In this document: one piece after another, positions 9,204 through 17,700 of the stretch | Layout: each line of letters opens with the position of its first letter | Numbering within the stretch: position 1 is the stretch's first letter | Assembly (NCBI GenBank): GCA_020054815.1 | Contig: JAIHAN010000010.1 | Coordinates: 1-37,302, forward strand | Direction of reading: 5' to 3' | DNA length: 37,302 nucleotides | DNA from: Peptococcaceae bacterium | GTDB lineage: Bacteria; Bacillota; Peptococcia; DRI-13 | The notes under the pieces: model-generated | Told to the model about the DNA's origin: nothing | Seen by the model: only the letters and a program-made list of their open reading frames with translations | The model's database searches: none | Made by a program: the position numbers and the translations under genes

Positions 9204-10577
9204 CTAAAGCCTTCTCGCCCCTTCTGCGGCCAGCTCCGATCTTTCACATTCTTCATCATTTAAGGTGACCTGATAACAGAGACTGCTTCCTTTCATTTTT
9301 TCCGAGGCATAGCATAAACCATTGCTCCGGGCATCCAAAAAAGGATGGTCACTCTGTTCAGGATCACCCAGGAGAACAATCTTAGTACCATTACCCGCCC
9401 GGGTAATTAATCCTTTGACCTGTTTGGGTGTCAAGTTCTGGGCTTCATCGACTATCACGTACATTTTCACAAGGGAACGACCCCTCATGAAACCTAAAGC
9501 TTCTGTCGTGACAATCTTTCTCTCAAAGAGTTCTTCAACTTTATCTGCCAATTCCTTTTCGTTAACATACCGCATCTCTTCATCGTTATCAATCAGTATT
9601 TCTAGATTATCTCTAACGGGGCGCATCAAGGGATCGATCTTCGCCTGTTCATCACCGGGTAAAAAGCCAATCTGTTCATCCATGGTGATACTGGGCCGTA
9701 AGACCAGAATACGCCTGTACCATTTATCTTTCCCCATTTGGCGATGGAGACCGGCTGCCAGGGCCAGCAGCGTTTTACCGGTGCCTGCGGCCCCTTTGGC
9801 AATAACCAGGGGAGCTTCATGGGGAGGACTCAGTAAGGCCTCCAGCAGGAATTTCTGCCCTACGCTTTTGGGTGCTATACCAAAAGGCCTTATCCCACTA
9901 TATCTTAAGGGTACAATTTCTTTCCCGTTAAATTTACCCAGAGCGGACTGTTTGGGATTTTGCGAGGAACGGAGAAGGACAAATTCGTTGGTTACAAAAC
10001 GAGGGGTAAACACTCCTCCCCATTCTTTTATGAGCCGCACCTCTTCTTCCTTTATAGGAGTTTTGTCTTGATAAAATCTGTCTAATAATTCCCCCTCCAC
10101 GTAAACTTCCTGCCTGCCCTTATACTGGTCATCATAGGAGGGAACGTGATCATTACGGTAATCCTGGGCTTCTACCTCCAGGATATCCGCCTTAATACGT
10201 TCAAATATATCCTTGGTAACAAGAAAGACCTTTTCACCTTCCCCGGCCAATCCCTTACAAACCTGGATGATACGGTTATCCGGACTTTTAGGATCCCAGC
10301 TTGGTGGCAATGGCACGGTGAGATGATTCATTTCTACTTTCAGTAAACCGCCGTTTTCTAAATAAACACCTTCATGGAGTTTCCCTTTTTCCCTGAGCTT
10401 ATCAAGCATCCGTCCCACTAAACGGGCATTGGCTCCTAATTCACCACTCTCGTGTTTAAACTTATCCAGCTCTTCCAAAACTACTTCAGGAATTACTACC
10501 TTATTGTCACCGAACACCTGAAAAGCATTAGGAGCGTGCAAAAGCACATTGGTGTCAAGCACGTATGTCTTTCTCAA
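9204..10577 (-). CDS. PIN domain-PhoH ATPase fusion (YlaK-like)
   Basis: The 457-residue protein has two parts. Residues 1-135 are a PIN nuclease-like domain with the acidic motifs VLDTNVLLHAPNAF (Asp8), VVLEELDKFK and FLVTKDIFERIKAD. Residues about 230-450 are the PhoH ATPase with Walker A AKGAAGTGKTLLAL (262-269 core) and Walker B YVIVDEAQNLTP. PIN-PhoH proteins have been described as RNA-unwinding and RNA-cleaving enzymes (PhoH2); the Bacillus counterpart is YlaK, of similar length. The start is TTG at 10577 with AAGGAGGAG 4-6 nt upstream. It appears single-cistron, with its own terminator. No sign of transfer or damage is visible. Confidence 0.9.
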   Translation of the reverse strand: MRKTYVLDTNVLLHAPNAFQVFGDNKVVIPEVVLEELDKFKHESGELGANARLVGRMLDKLREKGKLHEGVYLENGGLLKVEMNHLTVPLPPSWDPKSPDNRIIQVCKGLAGEGEKVFLVTKDIFERIKADILEVEAQDYRNDHVPSYDDQYKGRQEVYVEGELLDRFYQDKTPIKEEEVRLIKEWGGVFTPRFVTNEFVLLRSSQNPKQSALGKFNGKEIVPLRYSGIRPFGIAPKSVGQKFLLEALLSPPHEAPLVIAKGAAGTGKTLLALAAGLHRQMGKDKWYRRILVLRPSITMDEQIGFLPGDEQAKIDPLMRPVRDNLEILIDNDEEMRYVNEKELADKVEELFERKIVTTEALGFMRGRSLVKMYVIVDEAQNLTPKQVKGLITRAGNGTKIVLLGDPEQSDHPFLDARSNGLCYASEKMKGSSLCYQVTLNDEECERSELAAEGARRL

Positions 10578-10760
10578 GATGACTCCTCCTTAGTCTCCGG
10601 ATACCTAATAGACTTAATAAACTTTCCTCCTGGTTCTTTGGGTTACTATATTCTATGTTCCGCAGAGGTAACTTGTCTTCCTTCCCGTGAAATTATTTTA
10701 ATGTAAAAAAGCATTTAACAACTTATGAACAACAAATGAATACTTATTAACTTTCCAACA

Positions 10761-10793
10761 AAAAAACTGCTGCTTTTTGCGCTGCAGCAGTTT
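10761..10793 (-). terminator. Terminator of the SsuA-type ABC importer operon
   Basis: On the minus strand AAACTGCTGC (10793-10784) pairs with GCAGCAGTTT (10773-10764), a perfect 10-bp stem with a 10-nt loop, followed by TTTTTTGTT. It lies 12 nt after the permease stop codon. The rest of 10578-10760 is AT-rich upstream DNA of the phoH-type gene. Confidence 0.85.
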
Positions 10794-10804
10794 GTGATGT
10801 AACC

Positions 10805-11614
10805 TTATTGCCATTTACCCAGGGACTTTTCTAAGTAGATAACCCCCTGATACATGAGGGCCGCTTCGATAGCTAAAATCATAACGCTGGTCATAACCAG
10901 ATCAAGGTTAAAAACCTGCCCCCCGTACACAATCAAGTAGCCCAAACCGGCCCTAGACACCAGGAATTCTCCTACGATAACCCCTACCCAGGAAAGCCCC
11001 ACGTTGATTTTTAGTGCTGACACAATCGTGGGCACGCTGGCAGGTAAAATTACTTTCTGCAGGATTTGCCACTTGGTAGCGCCAAAAGTTCGCAGCAGTT
11101 TTATTTTGGCTTCATCTACCTGGACAAAACCGGAATGTACGGAAATAACCGTAACAATAAGGGAAATCAAAAGGGCCATGGCCACAATAGCCGGGGAACC
11201 GTTGCCAATCCAAACAATGAGAATGGGCCCAAGGGCTATTTTGGGCAGGGCATTGAGAACAACCAGGTAAGGGTCTAACACTTTGGAAAGAAATTCAGAC
11301 CACCATAAGATCACAGCCAGAAATGTACCTATAATAGTACCGGAGACAAAACCTATTACTGTTTCTGTGGTTGTAATCCCAATGTGGTGATATAAAAGCC
11401 CTTCACTGTGAAGGTTTACTAAGGTAGCCCAGATACGGGAAGGCTGACTGGTAATAAAAGGATCTACCATTTTCCAGCGGGCCGCCAGTTCCCATCCCAC
11501 AACAAATATTACCAGGATAGCCACCCTGGAAATCACGATTTTCATTTGTTCCAGTTTGACAGCTTGGAGGTAAGCTTGATGCTCGCGAGAAATATGTGGG
11601 TTACCGTTGATCAT
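10805..11614 (-). CDS. ABC transporter permease, SsuC/TauC family
   Basis: A 269-residue inner-membrane permease with about six membrane segments and the BPD_transp_1 signature near the middle: SVHSGFVQVDEAKIKLLRTFGATKWQILQKVILPASVPTIV, the EAA loop that contacts the ATPase. The start ATG at 11614 overlaps the TGA stop of the ATPase gene as ATGA, which indicates translational coupling; the longer frame from 11635 is not favoured. It belongs with the ATPase and the lipoprotein binding protein upstream. The substrate class of this family includes sulfonates, taurine, nitrate and thiamine pyrimidine precursors, and nothing here decides between them. Confidence 0.85.
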   Translation of the reverse strand: MINGNPHISREHQAYLQAVKLEQMKIVISRVAILVIFVVGWELAARWKMVDPFITSQPSRIWATLVNLHSEGLLYHHIGITTTETVIGFVSGTIIGTFLAVILWWSEFLSKVLDPYLVVLNALPKIALGPILIVWIGNGSPAIVAMALLISLIVTVISVHSGFVQVDEAKIKLLRTFGATKWQILQKVILPASVPTIVSALKINVGLSWVGVIVGEFLVSRAGLGYLIVYGGQVFNLDLVMTSVMILAIEAALMYQGVIYLEKSLGKWQ

Positions 11615-12384
11615 TTTACGTCCAGCTCCTTCCATATCTGATTAAAATAACTCCTGAATTCCGGTGCTTCCCTTCTTTTGATAGGAGACAGTTCATCACA
11701 GGAAAGCCGGATTTCGTGAATATTTTTAACCGTAGCCGGACGTTTGGTGAGCACAATAATCCTGTCAGACATGGATATGGCTTCAGCAATATCGTGGGTC
11801 ACCAGGATACTTGTCTTTTTTTCCTTGTAAATTATACTTCTTACTTCATCAGAAACAGCTAGTCTCGTTTGATAATCCAGTGCTGAAAAAGATTCATCGA
11901 GAAGAAGTATTTCCGGGTTAATAGCCAAGGTTCTGATGAGGGCTGCACGCTGGCGCATACCACCTGATAATTGATTAGGGTAATGATGTATAAAGTCTCC
12001 TAGCCCATAAGTGGAGAGAAGTTCCTTGGCCTTTTCCCGCGTCTCATCGTTTAACTTATGCTGTACTTCCAGGCCTATCAAGACATTGTTTAGAATATTA
12101 CGCCAGGGAAAAAGCTGATCTCGCTGCGGCATGTAACCTACGTTGGGATTAGGGCCACTAACCACTTCTCCTTTCACCAGTACAGCACCATTAGATGGTG
12201 TGAGAAGACCCGCAATTAAAGAAAGTAATGTCGATTTGCCACAACCACTTGGACCAATAATACTCACAAATTCTCCTTCGTAAACCTGCAAGTTAAGGTC
12301 TTTGATGGCTGCGGTTTCACCATCTAAAGTATGGTAATTCATTGTTAAATCTTTCGCTTCAACGATGACCTTTGCTTCCATCAT
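11611..12384 (-). CDS. ABC transporter ATP-binding protein, SsuB/TauB family
   Basis: A 257-residue ATPase with Walker A GPSGCGKSTL, Q-loop GYMPQRDQLFPW, ABC signature LSGGMRQRAAL, Walker B EILLLDESFSALD and switch histidine VTHDIAEA. In Walker B the usual DEPF reads DESF. The PWR after the Q-loop is typical of nitrate/sulfonate/bicarbonate-type importers. AGGAGG lies 6 nt before the ATG. It is 25 nt downstream of the binding-protein gene and overlaps the permease gene by 4 nt. It supplies energy for uptake by this importer. Confidence 0.88.
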   Translation of the reverse strand: MMEAKVIVEAKDLTMNYHTLDGETAAIKDLNLQVYEGEFVSIIGPSGCGKSTLLSLIAGLLTPSNGAVLVKGEVVSGPNPNVGYMPQRDQLFPWRNILNNVLIGLEVQHKLNDETREKAKELLSTYGLGDFIHHYPNQLSGGMRQRAALIRTLAINPEILLLDESFSALDYQTRLAVSDEVRSIIYKEKKTSILVTHDIAEAISMSDRIIVLTKRPATVKNIHEIRLSCDELSPIKRREAPEFRSYFNQIWKELDVK

Positions 12385-12409
12385 TACCCCCCTCCTGTTT
12401 CTTATTTAG

Positions 12410-13408
12410 TTATTTTTTCACAGCCTCTTCCGCGAATTTGTTTGTCACCAGTTTTTCATAAGGAGCGCGTTTGGAGAGTTCTCCCGCTTCCTGAATAATA
12501 TCCTGCAGCCGTTCAAAGGCTTCTTTAGTAAAGACAGGGCTCTTGGCCCAGGTATCCTGGTCCCGGTACCGCTTTACAACTGTAGCCAGAATCTTTTCAT
12601 CGGCATCGGGGAAGGAAGGCTTAATAGCCTTGGCAATCTCCTCCGGGGTGTGGGATTGTACCCAGCGCTGTCCTTTATAAATAGCGTTAGTAAACTTCTG
12701 GATTATTTGAGGATTCTTTTCGATATAACTCTTTTTGGCTGAAAAAACGGTATAGGGGATTTCCCCGCCTTCCTTGCCAACAGAAGCAACAACGAAGCCT
12801 TTCCCTTCCTTTTCCAGGGTAGCAGCCACAGGTTCAAACAAGGTTACATAATCCCCTGTTCCCCCAGTAAAGGCTCCCGCCATCAGGGCAAACTGGATAT
12901 TGGTAAGAACGGTCACGTCTTTGCCCGGAATAATCCCTTTATTTTTAAGAACGTACTCCAGTGTCATTTCAGGCACGCCGCCTTTACGGCCGCCGATAAT
13001 GGTTTTGCCCTTTACCTTATCCCAGGTAAAGTTTGGATCAGGCTGGCGGCCTACCAGGAAAGAACCGTCCTTTTGGGTCAGCTGGGCAAAATTGATGACA
13101 TAATCGTCTTTACCCTGATTAAAGACGTAAATCGTGGCTTCCGGGCCCATAAAGCCAATATCGGCCTGGCCGGAGAGAACGGCCGTCATCACTTTATCGG
13201 CTCCGGCCCCGTTGGTTAGTTCAATTTCCAGACCTTCTTCCTTAAAGAATCCCTGGTTAAGGGCTACATACAGAGGCGCATAGAAAATAGAATGAGTGAC
13301 TTCATTAAGGCGAATCTTAGTCAATTTCTGCTGGCCACAGCCCAACATACCGGCAACTATCAAACTAAAAACAAGAAGTAAGATTAAGATCAAACTCCAC
13401 TTCTTCAC
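12410..13408 (-). CDS. ABC transporter substrate-binding lipoprotein, SsuA/THI5-like
   Basis: The start is taken as GTG 13408 because AGGAGGG lies just upstream and the signal peptide then begins at once: KKWSLILILLLVFSLIVAG followed by MLGCGQQ, with Cys24 as the lipid anchor. The mature part has NEVTHSIFYAPLYVALNQGFFKEEGLEIEL and GADKVMTAVLSGQADIGFMGPEATI, the hallmark start of NMT1/THI5-like and SsuA periplasmic-type proteins, and GKTIIGGRKGGVPEMTLEYVLK. A longer frame to 13480 exists but would place the signal peptide 24 residues in. No TPP-riboswitch-like leader is seen, so a thiamine-precursor role has no support from the DNA. Upstream is a candidate promoter divergent from the liv operon. 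Confidence 0.85.
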   Translation of the reverse strand: MKKWSLILILLLVFSLIVAGMLGCGQQKLTKIRLNEVTHSIFYAPLYVALNQGFFKEEGLEIELTNGAGADKVMTAVLSGQADIGFMGPEATIYVFNQGKDDYVINFAQLTQKDGSFLVGRQPDPNFTWDKVKGKTIIGGRKGGVPEMTLEYVLKNKGIIPGKDVTVLTNIQFALMAGAFTGGTGDYVTLFEPVAATLEKEGKGFVVASVGKEGGEIPYTVFSAKKSYIEKNPQIIQKFTNAIYKGQRWVQSHTPEEIAKAIKPSFPDADEKILATVVKRYRDQDTWAKSPVFTKEAFERLQDIIQEAGELSKRAPYEKLVTNKFAEEAVKK

Positions 13409-13485
13409 AGTACTTTCCCTCCTAAAATGAGTGTTCATTGATAGTGGTACAGTTTTTACCCACCTCCGCCGGTATTCCACTATCA

Positions 13486-13514
13486 GTCATAGATTTGTAA
13501 CTTAATGTATTCAA
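13486..13514 (-). promoter_or_regulatory. Candidate sigma-A promoter of the SsuA-type operon
   Basis: On the minus strand TTGAAT (13514-13509) and TATGAC (13491-13486) are separated by 17 nt. The match to consensus is partial, but spacing and placement (about 75 nt before the GTG start) are right. Confidence 0.45.
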
Positions 13515-13640
13515 AATGATCTTTTTGGTGTATGTACACAATACGGACTTATTATGGATAGCTCTCAAGCCTGGAAAAAAAGGTCTTGTGAATTGAATTG
13601 TAAATTTTATGTATACTTGTACATCTCTGTCTATCTCACA

Positions 13641-13669
13641 TTGACAACTGTACTAGCTAATTATATAAT
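13641..13669 (+). promoter_or_regulatory. livJ: Consensus sigma-A promoter of the liv operon
   Basis: TTGACA (13641-13646) and TATAAT (13664-13669) are separated by exactly 17 nt, a perfect match to both hexamers. Transcription would start near 13677 and leave a leader of about 118 nt before livJ. The leader has a short AACAG/CTGTT hairpin near 13698-13715 but no recognised riboswitch. The rest of the 13409-13640 region holds the divergent promoter and palindromic GTGTA-TG-TACAC near 13530. Confidence 0.8.
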
Positions 13670-13794
13670 AATCCCAACATTCATTATTTTATTGCATAAC
13701 AGTTTGCCCTGTTCTAACGGAGGTGATAAGGGGGAGGATATTGTAACATCGGGGGGAATACTAAAAATTCTTAATCTTTAGGAGGGTAGAAATA

Positions 13795-14994
13795 ATGAAA
13801 TTGAGTAAAAAAGTCGCATTAATCCTGGTGTTGGCATTTTTAGTAACCATTGCAGGAGGTTGCGGCGGTTCTAAGCCCGCTCCGGCTCCCGCACCTGCAC
13901 CAGCCCCGGAAAAACCCAAGGAAATCTTAATAGGTGCCAACTTTGAATTATCTGGTAACGTTGCTACTTTCGGTATCTCAGCGGTAAATGCTATTGAAAT
14001 GGCTTTTGCCGAAATCAATGCCGGTGGCGGAGTTAACGGAATACCTCTCAAACTGGTAAAAGTCGATAATAAGTCTGATACAGGTGAAGCTACCAACGTT
14101 GCTACTAAGCTGATAACCCAGGATAAGGTTGTAGCCCTGTTAGGACCGGTAACCAGCACTAACGTCTTAGGTGCTGTCCCTGTGGCAACCCAGTATAAAG
14201 TTCCCTTAATTACTCCCACCGGAACAAACCCCAAGATTACTGTCGATGACAGCGGGAAAACCAGAGAATGGGCCTTCCGTACATGTTTTATTGATCCCTT
14301 CCAGGGTTTTGTGGGCGCAAACTTTGCAATAAATACCTTAAAAGCAAAAACAGCCGCTATCTTTATTGAAAAGAACAGTGACTACGCTAAAGGTTTGGCC
14401 GAAGTCTTCGAAAAAACCTTTACGGAAAAAGGCGGCAAGATTGTTGCTAAAGAATATTTTGTCACTGAAGACAAGGACTTCCGGGCAACCCTCACCAAGA
14501 TCAAAGCTGCCAATCCTGATGTCCTCTACGTTCCCTCTTACTATGAACAAGATGGTCTCATTGCCAAGCAGGCCCGGGAATTGGGTTACACCAAACCTAT
14601 CGTAGGCGCTGATGGCTGGGATTCGGAAAAACTCTTGCAAATCGCCGGTGCCAAGGCCTTACAGGAAGTGTACTTTACCAACCACTATTCTCCTCAGGAC
14701 ACAGACCCCAAGCTGGTTAAGTTCGTAGAAAACTACAAAGCCAAATACGGTTCTGTACCTGATGCTCTGGCTGCCCTGGGATATGACGCAGCTTACATCC
14801 TGGCAGATGCTATCAAACGCGCAGGGGCACCCGAACCTGCAAAAATCAAGGACGCCCTGGCCGCAACCAAAGGCTTTGTAGGCGTCACCGGATCTGTTTC
14901 CATAGATGATAAGCACAACCCGGTTAAAGGTGCTGTTATCATCACCTTTGATAAGGATGGTAAGCAAATCTTCAAAGAAAAGGTCAATCCCTAA
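13795..14994 (+). CDS. livJ: Branched-chain amino acid ABC transporter substrate-binding lipoprotein
   Basis: A 399-residue lipoprotein. The signal peptide ends in LVTIAGGC (Cys23), followed by an alanine-proline linker (PAPAPAPAPAPEKP). The mature domain is a periplasmic-binding-protein fold type I of the LivJ/LivK family: IGANFELSGNVATFGISAVNAIEMAFAEINAGGGVNG, LVKVDNKSDTGEATNVATKLI, VVALLGPVTSTNVLGAVPVA and a C-terminal PVKGAVIITFDKDGKQIFKEKV. AGGAGGG lies 9 nt before the ATG. It is the first gene of a liv cluster and is followed by a GC-rich hairpin that may raise its mRNA level above that of the membrane genes. Family members bind Leu/Ile/Val, other amino acids or amides, so the exact ligand is not fixed. 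Confidence 0.92.
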   Translation: MKLSKKVALILVLAFLVTIAGGCGGSKPAPAPAPAPAPEKPKEILIGANFELSGNVATFGISAVNAIEMAFAEINAGGGVNGIPLKLVKVDNKSDTGEATNVATKLITQDKVVALLGPVTSTNVLGAVPVATQYKVPLITPTGTNPKITVDDSGKTREWAFRTCFIDPFQGFVGANFAINTLKAKTAAIFIEKNSDYAKGLAEVFEKTFTEKGGKIVAKEYFVTEDKDFRATLTKIKAANPDVLYVPSYYEQDGLIAKQARELGYTKPIVGADGWDSEKLLQIAGAKALQEVYFTNHYSPQDTDPKLVKFVENYKAKYGSVPDALAALGYDAAYILADAIKRAGAPEPAKIKDALAATKGFVGVTGSVSIDDKHNPVKGAVIITFDKDGKQIFKEKVNP

Positions 14995-15024
14995 TTGACT
15001 AATTAAAACTACCCTGGGTTATAA

Positions 15025-15044
15025 GGGGGGGGTAAATCCCCCCC
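15025..15044 (+). terminator. GC hairpin between livJ and livH (partial terminator or stabiliser)
   Basis: A run of eight G (15025-15032), loop TAAAT, and seven C (15038-15044) forms a very stable stem, followed by a pyrimidine-rich but not T-only stretch (TCTTCTCCTTT). Such hairpins after the binding-protein gene are typical of transporters that need more binding protein than permease. Confidence 0.55.
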
Positions 15045-15080
15045 TCTTCTCCTTTAACCTTCTTGACGGGAGTGGCTTAC

Positions 15081-15974
15081 ATGGAAGACTTACTCATTTT
15101 TCTGCAACAACTGATTAACGGTATTTCCCTTGGCAGCATCTATGCCCTTATCGCACTGGGCTACACCATGGTTTACGGCATTATCAAACTGATCAATTTC
15201 GCCCATGGTGATATTTATATGGTTGGCGCCTACGTAGGTTTCTTTGCTATCACTAAATTAAATATGAGTTTTATCCCGGCTTTGCTTACCTCTATGGTCC
15301 TTTGTTCTATCTTAGGGATCATCATAGAACGAATGGCCTATAAACCTCTAAGAAATGCCACGAGAATCGCTGCCCTCATAACAGCTATCGGGGTGTCACT
15401 CCTCTTGGAATACGGCGGAATGCTGATTGTAACTCCCCAGCCCCGCGCCTTTCCCGAAGTTTTCCCCCAGACTAAGATAAGTTTCTTCGAAGGCAAAGTT
15501 TACATGACAAATCAACAGCTTGTCATCTTTGCGGTTACTCTAATTTTGATGGTGTTACTGCAGTTTATCGTTTATAAAACCAAGACGGGAAAAGCAATGC
15601 GGGCTGTTTCTTTTGACAAAGATGCCGCCCTTTTAATGGGTATTAATATCAACAACACGATTTCCGCTACCTTTGCCATTGGTTCTGCCCTGGCCGCTGC
15701 CGCCGGTGTTTTGGTAGGTATCTATTATACTTCCATTAGTCCGTTGATGGGTATCATACCCGGTTTAAAGGCTTTTGTGGCCGCCGTCCTGGGAGGTATT
15801 GGTATTATTCCCGGGGCAGTTGTCGGTGGTTTCCTCATGGGAATAATTGAAGCCCTGGTGAGCGGTTACGGGGCTTCTACCTGGCGCGATGCCGTGGCCT
15901 TTGGTATCTTAATCCTTATCCTCATTATTAAACCCTCCGGAATTTTCGGCGCAAATATTCGGGAGAAAGTGTAG
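15081..15974 (+). CDS. livH: Branched-chain amino acid ABC transporter permease LivH
   Basis: A 298-residue permease with about eight membrane segments. Family marks are QQLINGISLGSIYALIALGYTMVYGIIKLINFAHGDIYM near the N-terminus, ITAIGVSLLLEYGG, and KAFVAAVLGGIGIIPGAVVGGFLMGIIEAL near the C-terminus. The ATG at 15081 is chosen because GGGAGTGG lies 5-8 nt upstream; TTG at 15063 is the longest alternative. It pairs with LivM to form the membrane channel of the importer. Confidence 0.92.
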   Translation: MEDLLIFLQQLINGISLGSIYALIALGYTMVYGIIKLINFAHGDIYMVGAYVGFFAITKLNMSFIPALLTSMVLCSILGIIIERMAYKPLRNATRIAALITAIGVSLLLEYGGMLIVTPQPRAFPEVFPQTKISFFEGKVYMTNQQLVIFAVTLILMVLLQFIVYKTKTGKAMRAVSFDKDAALLMGININNTISATFAIGSALAAAAGVLVGIYYTSISPLMGIIPGLKAFVAAVLGGIGIIPGAVVGGFLMGIIEALVSGYGASTWRDAVAFGILILILIIKPSGIFGANIREKV

Positions 15975-15983
15975 GTGGAAACC

Positions 15984-16949
15984 ATGCAGAAGATCTTAAA
16001 TAAACGAATTATTTTAACTATTCTTGTCCTGGGCCTTCTCTATGGTTCCATCCAAAACCTTATTGTTCAGGGTAAGCTAAACCCTTATTACGAAATAAAC
16101 CTGTTATTAATTGGGATTAACATCATGATGGCAGTCAGCTTAAACCTCATCAACGGTTTTACCGGCCAGTTTTCTATCGGACATGCGGGTTTTATGGCCG
16201 TAGGTGCCTATACCTCCGCCGTTCTCACCGTAAAACTCCAGCAACCCTTTCCCCTGGCTATCTTAGCCGGTTCACTGGCGGCAGCTCTTATTGGCTTTTT
16301 AATCGGCCTTCCAACGCTCCGCCTCAAAGGTGATTACCTGGCCATCGCCACGTTGGGTTTTGGTGAAATTATTAAGGTTGTCTTTGTAAATATTGAATAT
16401 GTGGGAGGAGCCAGCGGTTTAAGCGGGATCCCCCATATTACAACCTGGAATTGGGTTTTCTTTCTGACAGCATTTACCGTAGTTTTCATTAAGAATTTTA
16501 TCAATTCTACCCATGGCCGGGCCTGTATCTCCATTCGTGAAGATGAAATTGCCGCCGAAACCATGGGTATTAATACAACCAAATATAAAGTTATGGCCTT
16601 TACGATCGGGGCATTTTTTGCCGGTGCTGCCGGAGCCCTCTATGCCCACTACTTTTACATTATCCAGCCCAACACCTTTAACTTCTTAAAATCTATTGAC
16701 TACCTGGTGATGGTGGTCCTGGGCGGCATGGGAAGTATTACGGGTTCGGTTTTAGCCGCGACTGCACTGACAATTATTTCTGCCCTTTTACAGCGTTTTG
16801 CCGAAATCCGTATGGTTATTTATGCCCTTCTCCTTATTGTCATCATGCTCTTTAGACCACAGGGGCTAATGGGTAATAAAGAATTTAGTTTAAGCATCTT
16901 GGAGAGACTGGGAAGGGGTGAAAAACATGGCTCTGTTAGCAGTAAATAA
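15984..16949 (+). CDS. livM: Branched-chain amino acid ABC transporter permease LivM
   Basis: A 321-residue permease with LLLIGINIMMAVSLNLINGFTGQFSIGHAGFMAVGAYTSA, then LIGLPTLRLKGDYLAIATLGFGEI and a C-terminal VVLGGMGSITGSVLAA, all standard LivM segments. The ATG at 15984 has AGGTGG 5 nt upstream; a GTG at 15975, directly after the livH stop, is an equally open choice. Its last 23 nt overlap the livG start. Confidence 0.9.
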   Translation: MQKILNKRIILTILVLGLLYGSIQNLIVQGKLNPYYEINLLLIGINIMMAVSLNLINGFTGQFSIGHAGFMAVGAYTSAVLTVKLQQPFPLAILAGSLAAALIGFLIGLPTLRLKGDYLAIATLGFGEIIKVVFVNIEYVGGASGLSGIPHITTWNWVFFLTAFTVVFIKNFINSTHGRACISIREDEIAAETMGINTTKYKVMAFTIGAFFAGAAGALYAHYFYIIQPNTFNFLKSIDYLVMVVLGGMGSITGSVLAATALTIISALLQRFAEIRMVIYALLLIVIMLFRPQGLMGNKEFSLSILERLGRGEKHGSVSSK

Positions 16950-17700
16950 CCTAACCAAAGTATTTGGCGGTTTAAGTGCTGTCAGCGATTTTAATATAGA
17001 GCTTCACCCTGGTGAACTGGTGGGCCTCATTGGTCCTAACGGTGCAGGCAAAACTACCGTGTTTAACTTACTGACCGGTGTCTATGAGCCTACCGAAGGA
17101 ACCATCCAATTTAACCATGAAAATATTGTGGGCCTAAAACCCTATGAAATAACCCAGCGTGGAATGGCCCGAACCTTCCAAAACATCAGGCTTTTCAGCA
17201 ACCTCTCTGTCTTGGATAACGTGCGGATTGCCTACCATACCCACGTTAAATACGGGTTGACCTCCGCTGTCATGCGCTTGGGTAACTATTATAAAGAAGA
17301 AGAGGAAATGACCAGGAAAGCTATAGAATTCCTGCATATCTTCAATTTAGACCGGAAAAAAGATGAAATTGCCAAAAACCTTCCTTACGGTGAGCAGCGT
17401 CGTCTGGAGATTGCCCGTGCCTTAGCTGCCAAACCCAGACTGCTTCTCCTGGATGAACCTGCCGCCGGGATGAATCCCCAGGAAACCCATGAACTCATGA
17501 ACCTCATTAAATGGATTAGGGACGAATTTAAGCTGACCATTCTGCTCATTGAGCACGATATGTCCTTAGTCATGGGAGCTTGTGAGCGCATTTATGTTTT
17601 GGAATACGGGATGATTATCGCCCATGGCACTCCCGAAGAGATTAAGTCTAACCCCCGGGTTATCGAAGCTTATCTTGGAGAGGAGGTGGCCCATGCTTAA
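16927..17700 (+). CDS. livG: Branched-chain amino acid ABC transporter ATPase LivG
   Basis: A 257-residue ATPase with Walker A GPNGAGKTTVFNLLTG, the LivG-type insertion after ITQRGMARTFQNIRLFSNLSVLDNVRIA, and Walker B LLLLDEPAAGMNPQE followed by LLIEHDMSLVM. The signature motif is LPYGEQRRLEIARAL in place of LSGGQ, as is normal for LivG. The ATG at 16927 has GGAAGGGG at 8 nt; GTG 16918 is in frame too. It overlaps livM by 23 nt and livF by 8 nt. Confidence 0.92.
   Translation: MALLAVNNLTKVFGGLSAVSDFNIELHPGELVGLIGPNGAGKTTVFNLLTGVYEPTEGTIQFNHENIVGLKPYEITQRGMARTFQNIRLFSNLSVLDNVRIAYHTHVKYGLTSAVMRLGNYYKEEEEMTRKAIEFLHIFNLDRKKDEIAKNLPYGEQRRLEIARALAAKPRLLLLDEPAAGMNPQETHELMNLIKWIRDEFKLTILLIEHDMSLVMGACERIYVLEYGMIIAHGTPEEIKSNPRVIEAYLGEEVAHA

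Noticed and set aside
13409-13560. TPP riboswitch before the SsuA/THI5-like binding protein gene
   Set aside because: The leader is short and lacks the conserved TPP aptamer segments (such as CUGAGA), so thiamine control is not supported.
13554-13781. 75-codon open frame upstream of livJ
   Set aside because: It has no ribosome site, covers the consensus liv promoter at 13641-13669 and has an unnatural composition, so it is leader and promoter DNA.
13895-13940. Tandem repeat in the 5' part of livJ
   Set aside because: The Pro-Ala repeats encode a flexible linker after the lipid-anchored cysteine, a common feature of lipoproteins, and not a separate repeat element.
15025-15044. Full terminator separating livJ from livHMGF
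   Set aside because: The stem is strong but is followed by a mixed pyrimidine run, and no new promoter is seen before livH, so partial termination or mRNA stabilisation is more likely.
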